This document shows, piece by piece, positions 51,977-56,874 of a stretch of 56,874 nt of DNA. Numbering within the stretch: position 1 is the stretch's first letter; each line of letters starts with the position of its first letter. The notes under the pieces are model-generated. The model saw only the letters and a program-made list of their open reading frames with translations, was not told the origin of the DNA and did no database searches. Position numbers and translations under genes: made by a program. Source of the DNA: an uncultured Olsenella sp. (lineage in GTDB: Bacteria > Actinomycetota > Coriobacteriia > Coriobacteriales > Atopobiaceae); the NCBI GenBank assembly GCA_900314495.1, contig OMVJ01000015.1, positions 1-56,874 of the forward strand. The letters run 5' to 3'.

Positions 51977-52753
51977 ATGGCAGAAACCGCACTCATCACT
52001 GGCGCGTCGAGCGGCCTCGGGCTCGACTTCGCGCATATCTTCGCCCGCGAGGGCTACGACGTGGTCCTCGTCGCCCGCAACAAGGAGCGGCTCCAGTCCC
52101 TAGCTGCGGAGCTGCGCAGCTCCTACGGCGTGAAGGCTCACGTGGTGGCCACGGACCTGGCACAACCGCTGGGCATTGTGGAGGTGGCGGACTACATCGA
52201 CGAGAACCGGCTGGCCATTGACGTGCTGGTCAACGATGCCGGCTTCGGCGACCACGGCGCCTTCGCCACCGCGGACATCCAGAAGCAGGACCAGATGATC
52301 GAGCTCAACGTGCGCGCACTCACGGACCTGACGTATTGGTGCTTGGGTCCCATGCTGGACCGCGGCAAGGGCAAGATCCTCAACCTGGCCTCCGTGGCGG
52401 GCTTCATGCCCGGCCCGTACATGTCCGTCTACTTTGCCACCAAGGCGTACGTGCTCTCGCTGACCGAGTCGCTTGCAGCAGAGTTGCGCGGAACTGGCGT
52501 CAGCGTCACCGCGCTCTGCCCCGGTCCGACGGATACCAGCTTCTGGAGTGTGGCGGGCACTGGAACCAGCGGCGCGTTCGGCAAGATCCAGTATGCCACC
52601 TCGCTCGATGTGGCGGAATATGGCTACAAGGCGCTCATGAGCGGCAAGGTGGTCGCCGTGCCAAGTGCCACCAACAAAGTGCTGGTAGCGGTCCCGCGCT
52701 TCCTCCCCCGCTCCGCAATGCGCGCCCTGACCGCACTCTTCCTGAAGGGCTAG
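51977..52753 (+). CDS. Short-chain dehydrogenase/reductase
   Basis: 258-residue classical SDR. ITGASSGLGLDFA is the cofactor glycine motif, VNDAGFGD the NNAG-like block, SVAG the catalytic serine region and Y-F-A-T-K the catalytic Tyr/Lys pair; CPGPTDTSFW follows. Similar proteins are annotated as DltE-like or generic oxidoreductases; substrate unknown. Arg at the end of beta-2 (VARNKERL) suggests NADP preference. ATG at 51977 with GGGAGGGATTTCC. The hydroxyacid dehydrogenase gene starts 4 nt after its stop, indicating an operon. Confidence 0.9.
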   Translation: MAETALITGASSGLGLDFAHIFAREGYDVVLVARNKERLQSLAAELRSSYGVKAHVVATDLAQPLGIVEVADYIDENRLAIDVLVNDAGFGDHGAFATADIQKQDQMIELNVRALTDLTYWCLGPMLDRGKGKILNLASVAGFMPGPYMSVYFATKAYVLSLTESLAAELRGTGVSVTALCPGPTDTSFWSVAGTGTSGAFGKIQYATSLDVAEYGYKALMSGKVVAVPSATNKVLVAVPRFLPRSAMRALTALFLKG

Positions 52754-52757
52754 CAGC

Positions 52758-53753
52758 ATGGGCAGCCAAGAGACACGGCCCGCCACGGCGGAGAAAGTCC
52801 TCGTCACCCTGCCGCTTGAGGGCGACGAACCGCAGCAGTTCCAGGCAGTCATGCCCGAAGCCACTTTCGCCTTCCGCGCGCCCGGTCACGCCACGCGGAC
52901 GGACGTTGCCGAGGCCACGGTCATCATCGGCGCCGTGCCTGCGGGGTACATCAAGGCGTCACCCCGCCTGCGCTGGATTCAGCTGGCAACCGCGGGCGCA
53001 GACCGCTTCGTCACCCCCGGCATTCTTGCACCAAACACGCAGCTCACGTGCTCTGCCGGCGCCTACGGCCAGGCGGTTTCCGAACACTGCCTCGCCAGTC
53101 TGCTCGCCCTCATGAAGAAGCTGCACCTTTACCGAGACCACCAGCGAGACTGCAGCTGGCAGGACGAGGGTCCCGTCGTCACACTCCGCGGCGCCCGCGT
53201 GCTCGTGGTCGGCGCGGGTGACCTTGGCCTGCACTTCGCGCAACTCTGCCACGCGCTGGGTGCCAGCTGTGTGGGTGTCCGCCGCAACGCCGCTGCCAGC
53301 GACTCGCCAGCCTACCGTGAGGCATTCTCCTCCATGCACGCAACCCGTGACCTTCGCGCGGACCTGCCCGCCCTGCTGCCAGCCGCAGACGTAGTCGCCT
53401 GCTTCCTGCCCAGCACACCGCAGACGCGCAACCTGGCCGACGCCAGCTTCTTCCAAGCCATGCGGCCTGGCAGCTACTTCGTCAACGCCGGCCGCGGAGA
53501 CCTCGTGGACCAAGACGCCCTCTGCGACGCCCTGGAGTCCGGTCACCTTGCTGGCGCGACCATAGACGTGACCTCGCCCGAGCCCCTTCCCGCAGACTCC
53601 CGCCTGTGGATTCAGAAAAACGCGCTGGTCACACCCCATGTTGCAGGTTTCTGGCACCTGCCCGTCACGCGCGAGAACGTCCGCGACCTCGCGCTGGAAA
53701 ACCTGCGCCGCTACGCACGCGGAGAAGAGCTCCGCAACGTGGTGGAACACTAG
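52758..53753 (+). CDS. D-2-hydroxyacid dehydrogenase family protein
   Basis: 331 residues. NAD-binding motif VVGAGDLGLHFAQLCHALG in the middle, catalytic Arg in VNAGRGDLVDQDAL, Glu in DVTSPEPLPADSRLW and His in TPHVAGFWHLP. The N-terminal substrate domain is short and divergent, so this is the GhrA/hydroxypyruvate-reductase-like type; substrate unknown. ATG lies 4 nt after the SDR stop with no strong ribosome site of its own, so it may depend on coupling. Confidence 0.88.
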   Translation: MGSQETRPATAEKVLVTLPLEGDEPQQFQAVMPEATFAFRAPGHATRTDVAEATVIIGAVPAGYIKASPRLRWIQLATAGADRFVTPGILAPNTQLTCSAGAYGQAVSEHCLASLLALMKKLHLYRDHQRDCSWQDEGPVVTLRGARVLVVGAGDLGLHFAQLCHALGASCVGVRRNAAASDSPAYREAFSSMHATRDLRADLPALLPAADVVACFLPSTPQTRNLADASFFQAMRPGSYFVNAGRGDLVDQDALCDALESGHLAGATIDVTSPEPLPADSRLWIQKNALVTPHVAGFWHLPVTRENVRDLALENLRRYARGEELRNVVEH

Positions 53754-53807
53754 GGCAACGGCTACTCGCCACCAATCTCGCGCCTTTCCTCGCCGGAGGT
53801 GTCATAC

Positions 53808-54398
53808 ATGACCACAGCAAAGACCTTCCGCATGACCGCGGGTCCCTACATTCCGCCCGAGCACGAGCAGTACGACCTGCTGCCGTACCGCCGTGCAAAC
53901 GGCGGCGAGGTCTTCTCCTACCCGGCGGAACTCAACGCAGTGGAGGACATGCTGTTCGAGCGCGAGTTCCCAAACGGAAGCGACAGCCGCACTGCGCAGC
54001 TCATCCCCTACGGCATGGCCAGCTATGCCGAGTACTTTGACCTGCTGGCAAGTATCAAGAACAAGTATCGCGAAACCGATCCCGAGCTGGCGGACGCCCT
54101 CGGCTGGCTGGCAGAGGCTGTCAAGCGAATGAACGTGAAGGAGGAGTGGTCCGTGGTGCGCTACGTGGGCGACGAATGCACCGACTCGATGACCACCCTC
54201 ACTAAGGGCCGGTGCTACTACTGGCCATGCTCGCGCGAACACCCCATGTACGAGGGCGTCATTGACGACGAGGAGTTCACTTCGTACCTGTACCCCTGCG
54301 ACCCTACAAGCTGGGAGATTGTGCTGGACCCCATGGGCATGGCGGCGCGGGCACTCAGCGGCGAGGCAGAGACAGTCAGCTCGTGGTACATATTCTGA
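53808..54398 (+). CDS. Protein of unknown function
   Basis: 196 residues, soluble and acidic. It begins TTAKTFRMTAGPYIPPEHEQ and has a striking second half, VRYVGDECTDSMTTLTKGRC followed by YYWPCSREHPMYEGVIDDEE and a WEIVLDPMGMAARAL segment, that reads like a conserved compact domain. I do not recognise a family. No signal peptide or membrane helix. ATG at 53808 has GGAGG eight bases before; a GTG three codons earlier is possible. It follows the hydroxyacid dehydrogenase by 54 nt. One of two genes here ending in TGA, and slightly lower in GC than its left neighbours. Confidence 0.75.
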   Translation: MTTAKTFRMTAGPYIPPEHEQYDLLPYRRANGGEVFSYPAELNAVEDMLFEREFPNGSDSRTAQLIPYGMASYAEYFDLLASIKNKYRETDPELADALGWLAEAVKRMNVKEEWSVVRYVGDECTDSMTTLTKGRCYYWPCSREHPMYEGVIDDEEFTSYLYPCDPTSWEIVLDPMGMAARALSGEAETVSSWYIF

Positions 54399-54400
54399 AA

Positions 54401-54610
54401 ATGACGGTCAGCGGCTTCGCAAGGCAGCAGGGAATGCTCGCTGCGGATTCCGTCTGCAAAGTCAACTTCGTTCGCGCCGAGTCTGATACGCTGCTATTCA
54501 ATATTGACCTTGAGGGACGCAGTATGAATGCCGAGCTGCCCCTGGGTGCATACGGTTTCTATGCTACGGCGCTTGGAAGGTCTTCGGCTGGTGTCGAGCA
54601 ACCTTGTTCG
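54401..54610 (+). pseudogene. Possible truncated gene fragment
   Basis: From ATG 54401 about 65 codons look protein-like (VSGFARQQGMLAADSVCKV, NIDLEGRSMNAELPLGAYG), after which the frame runs into the antisense of the next gene and loses coding character. It may be the 5' part of a gene cut off when the 54.6-56.8 kb segment arrived. No ribosome site. Low certainty. Confidence 0.25.
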
Positions 54611-54614
54611 CCAC

Positions 54615-55970
54615 TTACTGCTCCCCATCAAGCACCTGGAAGACCGCCACGTCGAGCGCGTACCGTCGCCGCACCCTGTACCAGTTTTCCTCGTCAAGCT
54701 CATCAGCCTTGCAGACCCGCATCACCACGCACACGAGCTCATCGCCGTCGCGCGACACGTTTTCGCATCGCTGGATACCGCGCGCATCAGGTGGAACTCC
54801 ATGCGGAGGTACCAAGGGCAACGGTTCACCCTTTTCAGACACGAACTCTGGCCATGCGTATTCGTAGTCGTCTTCCTCACCAATTCGCCACACCAACCGC
54901 AACCGAGTACCCGGCTTGAGACTTTCCAACGCATCCGCAGGCTTACGTTTCTCGTCAAACACCTCCTTAGCGTATGACTTCCCACAGAGGAAAATAACTC
55001 CCAACCACTGGGCCCCCTCGGGCACACTGACACGCATCTGACCTGAAGTCAGTCCCCCACTCAAGCGGCGCGCAATTCTCAGCCGCTGCACTGCCGTCAA
55101 GCCAGCGGAGGACGTCGCGGCGCCTCCTGCTGGACGAATTGCCAGTGAACTCCGTAAGACCGTACGCTCGCCACCACCATGTCGCACCGAAAGGTTGGCC
55201 AGCGCCTCACCCAACTGCCCATCCTTGGCATATTCAATGTCTATGCCATAAAGCTCTTCAAGGTCCTCGGCAATCTCCCCTGGCGAGAGCTCCTGCCAAA
55301 CTATGTCATCGGCATGCATGGCCTCGTCACACGCCAACTTAGTCACATCCGCATAGGAATCTTGCGGAGCTTCGTCCGCCACGTCCACCTGGTCCAAGCA
55401 CCAGCGACCTCGCCAAGTTTGCGATTGGTACCATGGCGAGAACAGCGAAGGAATAGGATCAGCCCGCGCCAGCCACACACGACCATCACGGCGGCAAATT
55501 CCCGTGACCGTGGTATGAGAAAGGTCGACGTACTCCCTGCGCGTCCGATTAATGCAATATCGACGACGTGAAGGCACCAAATCAAAGGGGCCACTGTAGG
55601 GCACCTCGTCCCAATCAAACCACGGGCCACGAGTGGACGGGTGCCACTCCTTGTGTAAGTGACCGCGTGCTTGCACAAGAATGCCCGTGATGTCCGTGCA
55701 ATCTCTAAGCCAGTTTGATGAGACATCAATGTCGTAGCGTTCCAGCGCCTTCTCCAAGCGATGAGGAGAAAGGGCGTGCGGCCAACCGTTGCAGAGACAG
55801 AACACGGGGTCTCCAGACCATCGCTCCCCTATGAGCGCGAGCACAGCGCCTGTCGACAGCGGAGTCAGCACGCTCGTTATGCCATAATCGTTACCGTACT
55901 CGCCGAACGGAATATGGTTGAGAAACTCATGCCGTTTGGGGTTCATCCAGTAATAGCGCTGATCCGCCAT
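54615..55970 (-). CDS. Large protein of unknown function (accessory)
   Basis: 451 residues from ATG at 55970 (GAGG just upstream). No family recognised. Visible features: an N-terminal Tyr/Trp-rich domain (QRYYWMNPKRHEFLNHIPFG, GERWSGDPVFCLCNGWPHAL), a middle acidic part (SPGEIAEDLEELYGIDIEYA) and a C-terminal beta-rich part with ARRLSGGLTSGQMRVSVPEG and GTRLRLVWRIGEEDDYEYAW. The C-terminal block has the look of a HIRAN-like or small beta-barrel domain, but that is a guess. No signal peptide. Codon use is less GC-biased than the core genes, and it lies next to a DUF3800 gene, suggesting an acquired segment. Confidence 0.65.
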   Translation of the reverse strand: MADQRYYWMNPKRHEFLNHIPFGEYGNDYGITSVLTPLSTGAVLALIGERWSGDPVFCLCNGWPHALSPHRLEKALERYDIDVSSNWLRDCTDITGILVQARGHLHKEWHPSTRGPWFDWDEVPYSGPFDLVPSRRRYCINRTRREYVDLSHTTVTGICRRDGRVWLARADPIPSLFSPWYQSQTWRGRWCLDQVDVADEAPQDSYADVTKLACDEAMHADDIVWQELSPGEIAEDLEELYGIDIEYAKDGQLGEALANLSVRHGGGERTVLRSSLAIRPAGGAATSSAGLTAVQRLRIARRLSGGLTSGQMRVSVPEGAQWLGVIFLCGKSYAKEVFDEKRKPADALESLKPGTRLRLVWRIGEEDDYEYAWPEFVSEKGEPLPLVPPHGVPPDARGIQRCENVSRDGDELVCVVMRVCKADELDEENWYRVRRRYALDVAVFQVLDGEQ

Positions 55971-56077
55971 CGTCCTCACCCTCCCTTGGCTGGTACGCAA
56001 ACTGAGTAGCACGACGAGCTGCCACTACACCACGTGCACAAGGTGTGTCACTGAAACGAAAGTAAAGTTTCGGACGC

Positions 56078-56752
56078 CTAGTTCAACAGTTTCCTTCGCA
56101 CCTGCTTTAGATAGTTCTTCTTGAACTGCGTCGACAGACCAAAGAATCTCTTGTCAGTCTCCGTGGCTTCACCGCGCACATACTTCAGTGCTGCTAGTTC
56201 GACCATGCAAACGTAGTCCGCGACCTGCGACAATCGGTACTTCTGGTAACCAGTTGATCGATACACCACTACGCCACGCGACAGCACGTATTCCATTGCG
56301 GCGTGCAGGGCACCCGTCACCGTTGGCTGGCCGTTGTCGTAATAGATCTTCACCTGGTCAAACCTCTGGAAGTATTCCAAGTGGTCAAACAGATAGTTGA
56401 TGATGTCCCTCTTAAGGGACAATAGGAGACCTTCCCGACCGGCCACGTTGTCGCTTCGATAGGAGAAAGTCACATAGTGTACGGGGAGCCGCCTCACGAA
56501 CGCGGAAAATGATACGAGCTCCTGGTGCCTTGTACTCGGAGTTAGCTGCGTGTACGCCCCATGCGCCCTCATGAGTGGCTCGGCATGAAACGGAATGTCC
56601 GGAAGACCACGCTCCCTCAGGGAATGCTCATACGCCGCAAGATACGACTGCAAATCATCCTCCTGGTCGTGGAAAACCAAAGTGACAAGATAGTACTCGG
56701 AAGTACCTTCCTGCGTTCCAGACTCATCTACAAAGACGCTTAGCTCACGCAT
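56078..56752 (-). CDS. DUF3800 domain protein
   Basis: 224 residues. VFVDESGTQEGTSEYYL at the start, YYDNGQPTVTGALHAAM in the middle and SQVADYVCMVELAALKYVRG near the end match DUF3800, a predicted RNase H-like fold with Asp/Glu residues that may bind metal. Members are scattered, often on phages, plasmids and in defence regions; activity is unproven. ATG at 56752 (GGGGTG upstream); a GTG two codons earlier is possible. It lies 107 nt upstream of the 451-residue unknown gene on the same strand. Confidence 0.82.
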   Translation of the reverse strand: MRELSVFVDESGTQEGTSEYYLVTLVFHDQEDDLQSYLAAYEHSLRERGLPDIPFHAEPLMRAHGAYTQLTPSTRHQELVSFSAFVRRLPVHYVTFSYRSDNVAGREGLLLSLKRDIINYLFDHLEYFQRFDQVKIYYDNGQPTVTGALHAAMEYVLSRGVVVYRSTGYQKYRLSQVADYVCMVELAALKYVRGEATETDKRFFGLSTQFKKNYLKQVRRKLLN

Positions 56753-56811
56753 TGGCACCCCCCAAAGACAAAAAATGGAGGCTTCGGTAGTTTGTGTGAC
56801 AAGGGGCTAGC

Positions 56812-56874
56812 CTAGGCAGCAACGCTCTTCGCTCCCTTCACGCCCTTCTTCCTCGCCTTCACCGGGCGACCCGG
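56812..56874 (-). CDS. C-terminal fragment of a Lys/Arg-rich protein
   Basis: The window ends inside a minus-strand reading frame whose last 20 residues are PGRPVKARKKGVKGAKSVAA, then TAG. The basic, Ala/Lys-rich tail resembles those of nucleic-acid-binding proteins, but nothing more can be said from this fragment. It could also be chance. Confidence 0.4.
   Translation of the reverse strand, partial: PGRPVKARKKGVKGAKSVAA

Noticed and set aside
54383-54919. 178-codon plus-strand frame as a complete gene
   Set aside because: Only its first third looks coding; the rest is antisense to the 451-residue gene. Kept only as a possible fragment.

Overview
The window is a high-GC (about 63-65% by eye), densely coded chromosomal segment. 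Gene content and protein style point to a Gram-positive anaerobic actinobacterium of class Coriobacteriia, probably Olsenella/Atopobiaceae-like. This is an inference from a NadB-NadC fusion, a DUF5648 plus NlpC/P60 secreted hydrolase, a DUF438/hemerythrin/PAS sensor, a GrdX protein and a YolD-like partner of a Y-family polymerase; no marker gene such as 16S rRNA is present. An unusual trait is stop-codon choice: by my reading of 48 genes, about 37 end in TAG, 9 in TAA and only 2 in TGA.

Layout. 1-3.5 kb: end of an MFS transporter, then de novo NAD synthesis (nadA and a nadB-nadC fusion) on the minus strand. 3.7-8.5 kb: argCJBD operon (minus). 8.7-17.8 kb: an alpha/beta hydrolase lacking its nucleophile serine, a DUF1858-DUF438-HHE-PAS sensor, a coiled-coil ABC exporter pair and an FHA-like protein. 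17.9-20.5 kb: fumC and a malic enzyme (plus). 20.6-23.1 kb: a probable SOS operon (Y-family polymerase, YolD-like protein, YdcF) with a LexA-like box. 23.1-31.3 kb: a fused MacB-like transporter, ketopantoate reductase, DAHP synthase, cysK and a YitT protein. 31.7-38.8 kb: C69 dipeptidase, two iron-type alcohol dehydrogenases, a PHP phosphatase, a MalY aminotransferase and a serine-recombinase relative without catalytic residues. 38.8-39.6 kb: a small ORF read through an in-frame TGA in a CxxU context (candidate selenoprotein), followed by thioredoxin. 39.7-44.4 kb: CorA, an ArsR-controlled operon (CobW GTPase, mini-thioredoxin, ArsP-type permease, ArsR), GrdX and a small protein with a perfect LexA box. 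44.4-51.2 kb: DMT exporter, secreted NlpC/P60 enzyme, hemerythrin protein, AlkD-like protein, methionine aminopeptidase and an amidohydrolase. 51.2-54.4 kb: a 147-bp MITE-like inverted-repeat element, tRNA-Ile(GAT), an SDR, a D-2-hydroxyacid dehydrogenase and an unknown protein. 54.4 kb to the end: accessory, lower-GC genes including a DUF3800 protein.

Two themes tie genes together. First, redox and sulfur/selenium chemistry: CxxU candidate next to thioredoxin, GrdX, cysK, MalY, and the ArsR/ArsP/thioredoxin cluster. Second, a dispersed family of imperfect palindromes (arms TGAGAC/GTCTCA or GTGTCA/TGACAC around a GGGGACG core) occurs at about eight places, mostly intergenic, but once inside the linker of the MacB-like transporter and once forming the C-terminus of the amidohydrolase. 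No rRNA, CRISPR array or complete transposase gene was seen.
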